The notes: a model not told the origin generated them from the letters alone. 8,122 nt of DNA from Bordetella parapertussis (GCA_945863085.1 CAMBCD010000112.1:1-8122), one strand, 5' to 3'; counted from the first letter of the stretch, positions 1 through 6,805 are shown. Translations and numbers: made by a program.

Positions 1-863
1 CGCCACTCGATGTCGTATTTCACGTCGTGTTTGTTGATTATGCCCTGCACCTGGGTCTGCAGCGATTCGACGGTGCTTGCCGTCGAAAAACGGAAATTGA
101 ACTGTACACGCGCGGTGCCGGGAATCACGTTGTTGGCGCCGGTGCCGGAAGTAAAGTTGGACACCTGCCAGGTCGTCGGCGGGAAATATTCGTTGCCGCG
201 ATCCCATTCCGTCGCCGCCAGTTCGGCAATCGCCGCCGCAACGTCATGGATCGGGTTGCGCGCCATCTGCGGATAGGCGACATGGCCCTGCACGCCGTTG
301 ACGGTGAGGATGCCGGTCAGTGAACCGCGACGACCGTTTTTGATGGTGTCACCGAGCTGTTTGACCGAGGTCGGTTCACCGACGATGCAGTAGTCGAGCT
401 TCTCGCCACGCTTCGCCAGTGCTTCGACCACGCGCACCGTGCCGTCGGTGGCCGGGCCTTCCTCGTCGGAGGTGAACATGACGGCCAGCGAACCCGGATG
501 GTCGGGGTTGGCCTTGATGAAATCGCGCAGCGCGATGACAAAGGCCGCGATCGAGGTTTTCATGTCGGAAGCGCCGCGGCCATATAACACGCCGTCCTTC
601 ACCGTCGGCGTGAAGGGGTCGATCTGCCAGTGTTCCAGCGGGCCGGTGGGCACGACATCGGTGTGCCCGGCGAAACACACCAGGGGTGCTGCCTTGCCGC
701 GGCGCGCCCACAGATTGGTGACGCCGTTCATGGCGATGATCTCGCACTCAAAACCCAGCGGCTTCAGCTGTGCCATCACCAGGTCGAGGCAGCCGGCGTC
801 CTCCGGCGACACCGAACGGCGTGCGATCAGTTGTCGGGTCAGTTCGAGGGTATTGATTTCCAT
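1..863 (-). CDS. dapE: Succinyl-diaminopimelate desuccinylase DapE (partial, C-terminus beyond window)
   Basis: Hydrolyses N-succinyl-LL-2,6-diaminopimelate to LL-diaminopimelate and succinate in the cytoplasm, a step of the succinylase route to lysine and meso-DAP. The first 287 residues are present; roughly 90 more, including the last metal-ligand histidine, should lie left of position 1. The M20 peptidase signatures are intact: AGHTDVVP (His67, Asp69), GRGASDMK (bridging Asp100), TSDEEG (Glu134 general base, Glu135 ligand), VGEPTS (Glu163), then the dimerisation domain beginning NGRRGS, with GHVAYP and GANNVIPG. This order and spacing match E. coli DapE closely. I chose the ATG at 863 because it puts ELT at the same distance from the N-terminus as in E. 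coli DapE. An in-frame ATG at 878 would add five residues; neither has a convincing Shine-Dalgarno. The gene is divergent from the plus-strand operon. I am very sure of the family. Confidence 0.96.
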   Translation of the reverse strand, partial: MEINTLELTRQLIARRSVSPEDAGCLDLVMAQLKPLGFECEIIAMNGVTNLWARRGKAAPLVCFAGHTDVVPTGPLEHWQIDPFTPTVKDGVLYGRGASDMKTSIAAFVIALRDFIKANPDHPGSLAVMFTSDEEGPATDGTVRVVEALAKRGEKLDYCIVGEPTSVKQLGDTIKNGRRGSLTGILTVNGVQGHVAYPQMARNPIHDVAAAIAELAATEWDRGNEYFPPTTWQVSNFTSGTGANNVIPGTARVQFNFRFSTASTVESLQTQVQGIINKHDVKYDIEW

Positions 864-962
864 TGACTGGACTTTCATGAATATTGCAGTGCGGGTTGGT
901 GTCGCATGGTAGCAAAGAGCGGGTAAAATCTCCCCTCTTCCGTGGCTGCGCCCCATTCTGCA
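864..962. other. Divergent intergenic region between dapE and the operon
   Basis: A 99-bp spacer separates the start codons of dapE and the dehydrogenase. It contains the operon -10 candidate and the alternative start codons of both genes (ATG at 878 on the minus strand, GTG at 942 on the plus strand). No palindrome suggestive of a regulator site was seen, and no regulator gene is in the window. Confidence 0.6.
901..929 (+). promoter_or_regulatory. Candidate sigma70 promoter of the plus-strand operon
   Basis: TAAAAT at 924-929 matches five of six positions of the -10 consensus. A weak -35 (GTCGCA, 901-906, three of six matches) lies 17 bp upstream. Transcription would begin near 936, shortly before the dehydrogenase start. 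It sits in the only gap (864-962) between the divergent dapE and dehydrogenase genes, where a promoter is expected. No promoter for dapE on the other strand stood out. The weak -35 keeps confidence low. Confidence 0.35.
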
Positions 963-1961
963 ATGACCCCCCTGCTCGTTTCTTCCCGCCTGCACGCCGA
1001 ACGCGGCGCCGACATCGCCGCCCATGCGCAGCACCTCGGCATGGCGCTGGAACTGGTGGTGCTGCCGGCAGATCCCGAAGGCCGTCTGTCCGATGCCGAT
1101 TGCGCCCGGCTCGAGCTGGCGTTTTTTTCCAGCGATGTGTTTCCGGCGCACTCGCGCCAGTTTTTTTCGACGGTGCGCAAGGCCCCGGGCCTGCAATGGC
1201 TGCATGTATTCAATGCCGGCGTCGACCATCCGATCTACACCGAGATGCTCCAGCGCGGCCTGCGTTTGACGACTTCGGCGGGCTCCACTGCGGCGCCCAT
1301 CGCGCAAACCGCGATCACCGGCCTGCTGATGCTGGCGCGCAACTTCCCGCACTGGCTCACCGCCCAGCGCGAGCGACGCTGGGATCCGATGCGGCCGCCG
1401 GATTTCCCGCGTGATCTCGTCGGCCAGACCGCAATCGTGCTCGGCCTCGGCAGCATCGGCAGTGAAATTGCACGGCTCGCCCGCGCGCTGGGACTCAAAG
1501 TCATCGGCATCCGCCGCAGCCCGCAACAACCCGGTGATCCGGTGGATGAACTGTATGCACCAGACAAGCTGCCCCAGTTGTTGCCACATTGTGACTGGCT
1601 GATCATCACCTGCCCGCTGACTGCGGAGACCCGCGGCCTGATCGATGCCGGCATGCTGGCGCGGCTGCCGCGGGGCGCACACATCATCAATGTTGCGCGC
1701 GGCGAGATCATCGACGAAACTGCACTGGTTGCGGCGCTGCGCGGGCAGCACCTCGGCGGGGCTTATCTTGATGTATTCGAAAAAGAACCGCTGCCGGCGG
1801 AATCGCCGCTGTGGGACCTGCCCAATGCGCTGGTCACACCGCATAATTCGGCGGCAGCGGCCGGCAACGACGAACGGATCTACCAGATGTTCCTCGGCAA
1901 CCTCGGCTGCTGGCATCAGGGCAAACCGCTGCACAATATCGTACGCAGCACATCATCCTGA
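963..1961 (+). CDS. D-isomer-specific 2-hydroxyacid dehydrogenase (glyoxylate/hydroxypyruvate reductase-like)
   Basis: A 332-residue cytoplasmic oxidoreductase that should interconvert a 2-oxoacid and a D-2-hydroxyacid using NAD(P)H. The nucleotide-binding motif GLGSIG is at residues 161-166. The catalytic triad of the family is present: Arg246 in NVARGE, Glu275 in DVFEKEP and His294 in TPHNS. The substrate-domain motif NAGVDH is at 84-89. Arg184 and Arg185 follow strand beta-2 (VIGIRRS) where NAD-specific members carry an acidic residue, so NADP(H) preference is likely; this is inference. The ATG at 963 is preferred; an in-frame GTG at 942 would add seven residues, and neither has a clear ribosome site. 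Length is normal. It is the first gene of the operon and ends 19 bp before the first receptor gene, whose ribosome site lies in that gap. The exact substrate is not readable; it resembles the GhrA/SerA-like group generally. Confidence 0.9.
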   Translation: MTPLLVSSRLHAERGADIAAHAQHLGMALELVVLPADPEGRLSDADCARLELAFFSSDVFPAHSRQFFSTVRKAPGLQWLHVFNAGVDHPIYTEMLQRGLRLTTSAGSTAAPIAQTAITGLLMLARNFPHWLTAQRERRWDPMRPPDFPRDLVGQTAIVLGLGSIGSEIARLARALGLKVIGIRRSPQQPGDPVDELYAPDKLPQLLPHCDWLIITCPLTAETRGLIDAGMLARLPRGAHIINVARGEIIDETALVAALRGQHLGGAYLDVFEKEPLPAESPLWDLPNALVTPHNSAAAAGNDERIYQMFLGNLGCWHQGKPLHNIVRSTSS

Positions 1962-1980
1962 AAACAACGAGGAGAAAATA

Positions 1981-2946
1981 ATGAATAAAATCAATAACTT
2001 GCTGATTACCGCCGCCGTGCTGCTGATTGCCGCTCCAGTGTGCGCACAAAACTGGCCGGCACGCACCGTGCGCATCATCGTGCCCTATGCCGCGGGCGGG
2101 AATACCGACTACACCGCACGCACGGTCGCGGCCAAAGTCACGGAAATGTGGGGCCAGTCGGTCGTTGTCGACAACCGTCCCGGCGGCGGCACCAACATCG
2201 GTTCGGAGCTTGCCGCCACCGCAGTACCGGACGGTTACACGCTGTTCATGGGTGGTGCCTCCAACGCCATCAACATGACGCTGTACTCCAAACCGCCGTA
2301 TATCACTGCGCGCGACTTCGCGCCGGTGGTGTGGTGTGTGCAGGGCGCGGCGCTGCTCGCCGCGCATCCGTCGCTGCCCGCCAAAAACGTGAAGGAGCTG
2401 ATCGCGCTGGCAAAGTCCAGACCCGGCCAGCTGAACTACGGCCATGCCGGTCTCGGCAGTTCCAACCACATGGCGGGTGAACTGCTGAAGTTCATGACCG
2501 GCATCAGCATCGTGCATGTGCCGTACAAGGGCAACGCACCGTCGATCACCGATGCCATTTCGGGCAACGTCGAAATGGTGTTCAGCGGCGTGCCGGCGCT
2601 GGTGCCGCACGTCAAGTCGGGCCGCCTGCGCGCCATTGCGATCAGCAGCCTGCAGCGTTTCCCCGCGGTGCCCGATGTACCGACCTTCGATGAATCCGGC
2701 GTAAAGGGTTATGAGGCCAGCAACTGGTTCGGCCTGATGGCGCCGATCAAGGTGCCGAAGGACATCATCAACAAGGTCAACGCCGACGTGAACAAGGCGC
2801 TGGCGATGAAGGATGTCCGTGAAAAATTTGATCGCGACGGCCTGATCACCAAGGGCGGCACGACCGAGGACTTTGGCAGGTTCATTCGCGCCGAGACCGA
2901 GAAATATAGTAACGTCATCAAAAAAGCCGGTATCAAGCAGTTATAA
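1981..2946 (+). CDS. Bug/TctC-family periplasmic solute-binding receptor (first of pair)
   Basis: A 321-residue periplasmic receptor of the tripartite tricarboxylate transporter (TTT) type, which captures small carboxylates for a TctA/TctB membrane pair. Residues 1-22 form a Sec signal peptide (basic start, hydrophobic run, VCA then Gln). The mature protein begins with the classic Bug pattern: NWPARTVRIIVPYAAGG, DNRPGGGTNIGSE (about 65-76), PDGYTL, then YGHAGLGSSNHMAGE, VHVPYKG and FDESGVKGYEASNWFG. The order and length are typical of the family. AGGAG at 1970-1974 lies six bases before the ATG, so the start is secure. It follows the dehydrogenase by 19 bp and precedes a second, dissimilar receptor. 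No TctA or TctB gene is in the window, so it looks like an orphan receptor using transporter subunits encoded elsewhere; a sensing role is also known for some Bug proteins. The ligand is unknown. Confidence 0.93.
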   Translation: MNKINNLLITAAVLLIAAPVCAQNWPARTVRIIVPYAAGGNTDYTARTVAAKVTEMWGQSVVVDNRPGGGTNIGSELAATAVPDGYTLFMGGASNAINMTLYSKPPYITARDFAPVVWCVQGAALLAAHPSLPAKNVKELIALAKSRPGQLNYGHAGLGSSNHMAGELLKFMTGISIVHVPYKGNAPSITDAISGNVEMVFSGVPALVPHVKSGRLRAIAISSLQRFPAVPDVPTFDESGVKGYEASNWFGLMAPIKVPKDIINKVNADVNKALAMKDVREKFDRDGLITKGGTTEDFGRFIRAETEKYSNVIKKAGIKQL

Positions 2947-2951
2947 GTCAC

Positions 2952-2970
2952 GTGCCCCGGATCGGGGCAC
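2952..2970 (+). promoter_or_regulatory. Intercistronic hairpin between the two receptor genes
   Basis: A perfect 8-bp inverted repeat, GTGCCCCG and CGGGGCAC, separated by GAT, begins five bases after the stop of the first receptor gene and ends eight bases before the AGGAGG of the second. No T-run follows, so it is not a classic intrinsic terminator. An RNA-stability or processing hairpin that sets the ratio of the two receptors is plausible. The stem is seen; the function is inferred. Confidence 0.5.
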
Positions 2971-2993
2971 TCCAATAAAGGAGGAACACCATC

Positions 2994-3971
2994 ATGAACA
3001 CCTGGATCAAGCTGGTTATTGCCATTGCTACCGCAACACTCACCGGCCTTGCCGGCGCCCAGGGCTGGTCCCCCAGCCGCAATGTTGAAATCATTGTCGG
3101 CTCCGCGCCCGGAGGCAGCAATGACAAGACCGCGCGCGCGGTTGAAAAAACGATCGTCGAAGGCAAGCTGATCCCGACCACGCTGTCGGTGGTCAACAAG
3201 CCTGGCGGCGGCAGTTCGATCGCCTTCACCTACGTCAACCAGCGAGCCGGTGATCCGCACACGCTGATGGTCGGTACTACCGCGCTGCTCGCCAACCACA
3301 TCGTCGGCCGCAGCAAGCTCAATCACAAGGATTTCACCGCGGTCGCATCGCTGTTCAATGATTACGTGGTATTTGCTGTCAACGCGAACTCGCCGATCAA
3401 GACGGGCAAGGAACTCACCGCAAAGCTGAAGGAAAATCCGCAGTCTCTTTCAATCGGTTTCGCCACCGCGCTGGGCAGCCACAACCACATTGCCGCCGGC
3501 ATGCTGGCCAAAAGCATCAGCATCAGCCCGCGCGATCTCAAGGTTGTTGCTTTCAAGGGCTCTTCGGAAGCAATCACCCAGTTGCTCGGCGGCCACATCG
3601 ACATGGTCACCACCGCCGCGGGCAACGTATCCGGACACATTGCCGCGGGCCGGCTGCGCGTGGTCGGCGTATCCGCCAACCAGCGTTTCGGCGGCGCGCT
3701 GGCCGACATCCCGACCTGGAAGGAACAGGGTGTCAACCTGGTCTATGGCGGTTGGCGCGCGATAATGGCGCCGAAAGGCCTGACTGCTGAACAGGTCGCT
3801 TACTGGGAAGGCGTATTGCGCAAAGCCACTGAATCGCCTGAGTGGAAAGCCAATATCGAAAAGAATTTCTGGTTCAACGATTTTGTGACCAGCGCGCAAT
3901 TCACCAAGGATATCGACAAGGACTACAACGACATGAAAGCCGTCCTCGTCGACTTGGGTCTCGCCAAATAA
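2994..3971 (+). CDS. Bug/TctC-like periplasmic solute-binding receptor (second, divergent clade)
   Basis: A 325-residue exported receptor of the same TTT superfamily as its neighbour but clearly of another branch. A signal peptide covers residues 1-22 (MNTWIKLVIA then an Ala/Thr/Leu-rich core, AGA then Gln). The mature part starts GWSPSRNVEIIVGSAPGGSNDKTAR, the variant of the ligand loop with 'VG.APGG..D.TAR' where the first receptor has 'VPYAAGGNTDYTAR'. NKPGGGSS is at 69-75, followed by GDPHTLMVGT, GSHNHIA (161-167), VVAFKGSSEA and an ending LGLAK. AGGAGG at 2979-2984, nine bases before the ATG, fixes the start. The gap of 47 bp to the first receptor contains a hairpin. Pairing of two unlike receptors suggests two ligands, or one transported and one sensed ligand; this is inference. 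No membrane subunits are nearby. Confidence 0.9.
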   Translation: MNTWIKLVIAIATATLTGLAGAQGWSPSRNVEIIVGSAPGGSNDKTARAVEKTIVEGKLIPTTLSVVNKPGGGSSIAFTYVNQRAGDPHTLMVGTTALLANHIVGRSKLNHKDFTAVASLFNDYVVFAVNANSPIKTGKELTAKLKENPQSLSIGFATALGSHNHIAAGMLAKSISISPRDLKVVAFKGSSEAITQLLGGHIDMVTTAAGNVSGHIAAGRLRVVGVSANQRFGGALADIPTWKEQGVNLVYGGWRAIMAPKGLTAEQVAYWEGVLRKATESPEWKANIEKNFWFNDFVTSAQFTKDIDKDYNDMKAVLVDLGLAK

Positions 3972-3998
3972 ATACCGCAGCACCGCAAGGAGTTTTTC

Positions 3999-4775
3999 AT
4001 GAGCGCACCCGTCGTCATCACCGAACGCCCCGCCGAGGGCGTCGGCCTGATCCGCATCAACCGCCCGGAAGCGCGCAATGCGCTGAACCTGGAGGTGCGG
4101 AAGCTGATCGGCCAGTACCTGACCGAGATGAGCGACGACGACTCGGTGCGCTGCATCGTGCTGACCGGCAACGACAAGGCGTTCGCGGCCGGCGCCGACA
4201 TCAAGGAAATGGCCGACGCCGGCACCATAGACATGCTGCTGCGCGGCACGCAGAAAATGTGGCGCACGATCTACGCCTGCCCGAAACCGGTGATTGCCGC
4301 GGTCAGCGGTTTTGCGCTGGGCGGCGGCTGCGAGCTGGCAATGACCTGCGACATCATCATCGCCGGCGAATCGGCGAAGTTCGGCCAGCCTGAAGTCAAG
4401 ATCGGCATCATTCCCGGCGGCGGCGGCACCCAGCGTTTCCCGCGCACCGTCGGCAAATACAAGGCCATGCGCTACGTGCTGACCGGCGACCTGTTCGGCG
4501 CGAAGGAAGCGGATGCCATGGGCCTGGTCAGTGAAGTCGTGCCCGATGCCGAGGTCGAAAAACGCGCCGTCGCGATGGCGGCGCAGATCGCCGAACTGGC
4601 GCCGCTGGCGATCCAGCAGACCAAGGAATCGGTGATCCGCGGCATGGACGCATCGCTGGAAACGGGGCTGACGCTGGAAACACGCACGCTGCAGATGCTG
4701 TTTGCGTCGAAGGACCAGAAGGAAGGCATGGCGGCGTTCATCGAGAAACGCAAACCGAAGTTTGAAGGCCGGTAA
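3999..4775 (+). CDS. Enoyl-CoA hydratase (crotonase family)
   Basis: A 258-residue cytosolic enzyme that should add water across the double bond of a 2-enoyl-CoA. The crotonase fold signatures are complete: NRPEARNALN (21-30), AFAAGADIKEM (61-71, oxyanion-hole region), VSGFALGGGCELAM with catalytic Glu112, and GQPEVKIGIIPGGGGTQR with catalytic Glu132. Both glutamates aligning with Glu144 and Glu164 of rat mitochondrial hydratase are present, which favours a true hydratase over an isomerase or a dehalogenase-type relative. AAGGAG at 3987-3992 is six bases before the ATG. It lies 27 bp after the second receptor gene. It resembles short-chain hydratases such as PaaF; chain length or substrate cannot be assigned. 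Its position in a receptor-bearing operon suggests the imported acid is processed as a CoA thioester, but no CoA ligase or transferase is present here. Confidence 0.94.
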   Translation: MSAPVVITERPAEGVGLIRINRPEARNALNLEVRKLIGQYLTEMSDDDSVRCIVLTGNDKAFAAGADIKEMADAGTIDMLLRGTQKMWRTIYACPKPVIAAVSGFALGGGCELAMTCDIIIAGESAKFGQPEVKIGIIPGGGGTQRFPRTVGKYKAMRYVLTGDLFGAKEADAMGLVSEVVPDAEVEKRAVAMAAQIAELAPLAIQQTKESVIRGMDASLETGLTLETRTLQMLFASKDQKEGMAAFIEKRKPKFEGR

Positions 4776-4777
4776 TA

Positions 4778-4791
4778 CAGCGGTGCCGCTG
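4778..4791 (+). promoter_or_regulatory. Short inverted repeat over the expected ribosome site of the small membrane gene
   Basis: CAGCGG and CCGCTG form a perfect inverted repeat around TG, two bases after the crotonase stop and two bases before the ATG at 4794. With a four-base loop it makes a 5-bp stem. It occupies the place where a Shine-Dalgarno would be, and none is seen there, so translation may depend on ribosomes arriving from the crotonase gene. The repeat is short and could be chance. Confidence 0.25.
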
Positions 4792-4793
4792 GC

Positions 4794-4988
4794 ATGGAAC
4801 CCACGGCACTGTTCGCTTTTGCCTGCGGCGTATTCGTGATCGCCGCCGCGGCCTGCAACTGGGACTGGTTTTTCAACAACTGGCGCGCCCGGTTTTTTGT
4901 GAACCTGTTCGGACGTGAAGGTGCACGCATCATTTATGCACTGCTCGGTGTATTCCTTTTTGTTCTTGCTGCGATGCTGGGCGGCTGA
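4794..4988 (+). CDS. Small two-helix membrane protein, Imm17 (immunity 17)-like
   Basis: A 64-residue protein with two hydrophobic segments (about 4-20 and 46-62) joined by a short polar, basic loop. The loop and its borders carry CNWDWFFNN (21-29), then FFVNLFGREGARIIYALLG (34-52). A similar NWDWFF, a short spacer, then GR..AR.(I/F)YG.LG, recalls the Imm17 family of roughly 70-residue membrane proteins, named from predicted polymorphic-toxin loci. This recognition is from memory. No toxin gene is adjacent, and the gene sits 18 bp after the crotonase and 18 bp before the hydrolase, so a general membrane role is as likely as immunity. Strong reading-frame features (ATG, TM pattern, G/C at third positions, tight spacing) support a real gene despite the absence of a Shine-Dalgarno. 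Confidence 0.72.
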   Translation: MEPTALFAFACGVFVIAAAACNWDWFFNNWRARFFVNLFGREGARIIYALLGVFLFVLAAMLGG

Positions 4989-5006
4989 CCGGATAACGGA
5001 GGCCTC

Positions 5007-5858
5007 ATGCCTTACGCAATATCAGGAAACGTGCGCCTGTACTACGAGGACAGCGGCAAGGGTACGCCCATCGTGTTCGTGCACGAGTTCTCGGGCGACC
5101 TGCGCAGCTGGGAAGACCAGGTCCGGCACTTCAGCCGCCGCTACCGCTGCATTGCATTCAACGCGCGGGGTTATCCGCCGTCGGACGTACCTGAATCCTG
5201 GACCCAATATTCGCAGGCCATCGCCACCGATGACATCGCTGCGGTCATGCGCCACTGCGGCCTGCGCAAGGCGCACATCATCGGCTGTTCCATGGGTGCG
5301 GCATCGGTGCTGCACTTCGGCGTGCATTACCCGCGCATGGCCCGGTCGCTGACGCTGATCGGCGCGGGATCGGGTTCCGATCCTAAAAAACGCAAACAAT
5401 TTTTACGCAACACTGCGATCCGCGCACGCGAATTTGAAACGCTGCCGCTGCAGGACATCGCCAAAACCTACCGCAATGCCCCCAACCGCGTGCAGTTGCT
5501 GCACAAGGATCCGCGCGCCTGGCGTGAATTCTGGCTGCGCTTCTGTGAACATTCCGGCCCGGGCCATGCCAATACGCTGCGCGGCATACAGGCGCGCCGC
5601 CCGGCCATCCAGAGCCTGGAACGCAGCCTGCGCCGGCTGAAAGTGCCGCTGCACGTGGTAGTCGGCGACGAAGACGAAAACGCGCTGGACGCCGGGTTGT
5701 TCATCAAGCGTACTTGCGCTGCGGCGCGACTGAGCGTGGTCCCGGCCACCGGCCATGTGGTCAATCTGGAAGAACCGGAACACTTCAACCGCATCACCGA
5801 TGAATTCCTGGCGCTGGTCGAATCGCGGCACTGGCAGCCGCAGATTAATAAGAAATAA
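5007..5858 (+). CDS. Alpha/beta hydrolase of unknown substrate
   Basis: A 283-residue cytoplasmic alpha/beta-hydrolase-fold enzyme. The N-terminal part has the usual 'YYEDSGKGTPIVFVHEF' start, with the oxyanion-hole HEFSG at 26-30 and the strand ending FNARGYPPSD. The nucleophile elbow is GCSMGA with Ser95; the acid is probably Asp223 in VVGDEDE, and the catalytic histidine is His250 in ATGHVVNLEEPEHF. The cap region (about 125-205) is Arg/Lys-rich and not diagnostic. GGAGG at 4998-5002 is four bases before the ATG. It is the last gene of the operon and converges on a minus-strand gene 29 bp away. It is similar in shape to 3-oxoadipate enol-lactonase and C-C bond hydrolases; context with a crotonase makes hydrolysis of an ester, lactone or 1,3-diketone product plausible, but no specific activity can be claimed. 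Confidence 0.9.
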   Translation: MPYAISGNVRLYYEDSGKGTPIVFVHEFSGDLRSWEDQVRHFSRRYRCIAFNARGYPPSDVPESWTQYSQAIATDDIAAVMRHCGLRKAHIIGCSMGAASVLHFGVHYPRMARSLTLIGAGSGSDPKKRKQFLRNTAIRAREFETLPLQDIAKTYRNAPNRVQLLHKDPRAWREFWLRFCEHSGPGHANTLRGIQARRPAIQSLERSLRRLKVPLHVVVGDEDENALDAGLFIKRTCAAARLSVVPATGHVVNLEEPEHFNRITDEFLALVESRHWQPQINKK

Positions 5859-5887
5859 TCAATAAAAACAAATACTTAACAAGACAC

Positions 5888-6358
5888 TCAGGGTGTACGC
5901 GGCTTCTCCGCCGGTTTTGATGGTGCAGGATTTACTGCGGCGGGCTTTGCTGCAAGGGGTTTGGCTGCGGCCGGCCTGGCACAGGCCACCTTGAATGCCA
6001 GCTCGCCGACCGTGCCCGGCGTGACCTTGTCCCACTGGCGCTCGGCGACAGCACCGGCGTCGATGGATTCGCCCTGCGCCATGCCTTCCATGTAATACAG
6101 CGCCGTCATCACGTCGCTGACGCGTTTGGCGCAATCAAACGTCCAGTGCGACTTCACCGAACGATAGGGTTTGTTCGGGATATCCATCTGCGTCTGCTTG
6201 TAATCATCAATGGTCCACATGCGCATCTCGCGACCCTCACGGGTAAGCGATGCCGCGTCCAGGTACGACACCATTTCATCGTCTTCATGGTATTTGACGA
6301 AATCGGCATGCGCATTGAGCGCCGTCAGCAACAGTATCGCGGGTAGCAGTCGTTTCAT
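5888..6358 (-). CDS. Surface-adhesin E-like periplasmic protein with Ala/Lys/Pro tail
   Basis: A 156-residue exported protein. Residues 1-18 are a signal peptide (MKRLLPAILLLTALNAHA, cleavage before Asp19). The body has the pattern I associate with the surface-adhesin-E domain: 'VSYLDAASLTREGREMRMWTI' followed by DDYK, then YRSVKSHWTFDCAKR and YYMEGMAQG, and a late Cys. Cys76 and Cys126 are the only mature cysteines and may form a disulphide. After the domain comes a low-complexity tail (128-156) with repeated AAKP-like units, likely disordered. The domain was first described for an adhesin of Haemophilus, but members are widespread and usually of unknown function, so adhesion should not be assumed. 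It starts 23 bp downstream of the thioesterase stop and probably shares its transcript; its ribosome site is weak. Confidence 0.75.
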   Translation of the reverse strand: MKRLLPAILLLTALNAHADFVKYHEDDEMVSYLDAASLTREGREMRMWTIDDYKQTQMDIPNKPYRSVKSHWTFDCAKRVSDVMTALYYMEGMAQGESIDAGAVAERQWDKVTPGTVGELAFKVACARPAAAKPLAAKPAAVNPAPSKPAEKPRTP

Positions 6359-6381
6359 GAAAAGTCCGTGTGAACGAAGGC

Positions 6382-6768
6382 TCAGCCTTCAATTTTTTTC
6401 TTCAGCTTGGCCTGGTATTTGTCGAGGTCGACGATGAAGCGGTCGTGATCGCATTCACCGACCTGCTCGACATCATCGAACACCCTGATCTTGAAAGTCA
6501 GCCGGCGGCGGTCAACGCCGGTCAGTTCGACCTCGGCGCGGACGTGTTTGCCCATCGGCGTCGGCCCCATGTGACGGATGGTGACCACGATGCCGACCTG
6601 GCCTTGCCCCGGTTTCAGGTGCGGTGCGACCAGCTGGCCCGCCGAACTCTCGCAAAACTGCACCATCGACGGCGTCGAAAACACCTTGTAGTCGCCGCGC
6701 TGCGTGGTCATTGCTTCGGTGACTTCGCGTTCGACCGTGAGTGTCATGCCGGCCTGCAGGGTATCCAT
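6382..6768 (-). CDS. Hotdog-fold acyl-CoA thioesterase, FlK-like
   Basis: A 128-residue cytosolic thioesterase expected to hydrolyse a short acyl-CoA. Its pattern follows fluoroacetyl-CoA thioesterase FlK of Streptomyces cattleya as I remember it: GMTLTVEREVT, VFSTPSMVQFCE, APHLKPGQGQVG, TIRHMGPTPMG, the stretch GVDRRRLTFKIRVFDDVEQVG and a C-terminal LDKYQAKLKKK. The catalytic Thr, Glu and His of FlK correspond to Thr32, Glu40 and His66. The segment before VF is shorter than in FlK, and the gate phenylalanines that confer fluoroacetyl specificity have no counterpart, so a housekeeping acyl-CoA substrate is more likely than fluoroacetyl-CoA. The ATG at 6768 has only a poor ribosome site (GGATCACC). 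It is the first gene after a terminator and is followed 23 bp on by the adhesin-E-like gene. Confidence 0.87.
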   Translation of the reverse strand: MDTLQAGMTLTVEREVTEAMTTQRGDYKVFSTPSMVQFCESSAGQLVAPHLKPGQGQVGIVVTIRHMGPTPMGKHVRAEVELTGVDRRRLTFKIRVFDDVEQVGECDHDRFIVDLDKYQAKLKKKIEG

Positions 6769-6799
6769 GAAGGTGATCCGCCGTTATTTGAACTGCCGC

Positions 6800-6805
6800 A
6801 TTGTA
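6800..6805 (-). promoter_or_regulatory. Candidate -10 element for the thioesterase gene
   Basis: Read on the minus strand this is TACAAT, five of six matches to the -10 consensus, giving a predicted start near 6793 and a leader of about 25 bases before the ATG at 6768. No good -35 lies 16-18 bp upstream; that place is filled by the T-run of the preceding terminator. A promoter is needed here because the upstream gene is terminated. Confidence 0.35.

Noticed and set aside
439..912. Plus-strand 157-codon open frame
   Set aside because: It is antisense to dapE, whose catalytic motifs are unmistakable on the other strand.
1834..2610. Minus-strand 258-codon open frame
   Set aside because: It lies opposite the dehydrogenase end and the first receptor, both certain families. 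The frame is open because of high G/C at third positions and its product is His/Arg-rich without a motif.
2709..3326. Minus-strand 205-codon open frame
   Set aside because: It is antisense to both receptor genes and crosses their intergenic hairpin; no motif or ribosome site supports it.
4794..4988. Toxin-antitoxin or toxin-immunity module
   Set aside because: Only the small Imm17-like protein is present; neither neighbour has toxin features, so a module cannot be claimed.
5859..5887. Possible bidirectional terminator between the convergent genes
   Set aside because: The 29-bp gap is AT-rich but contains no inverted repeat able to form a stem.
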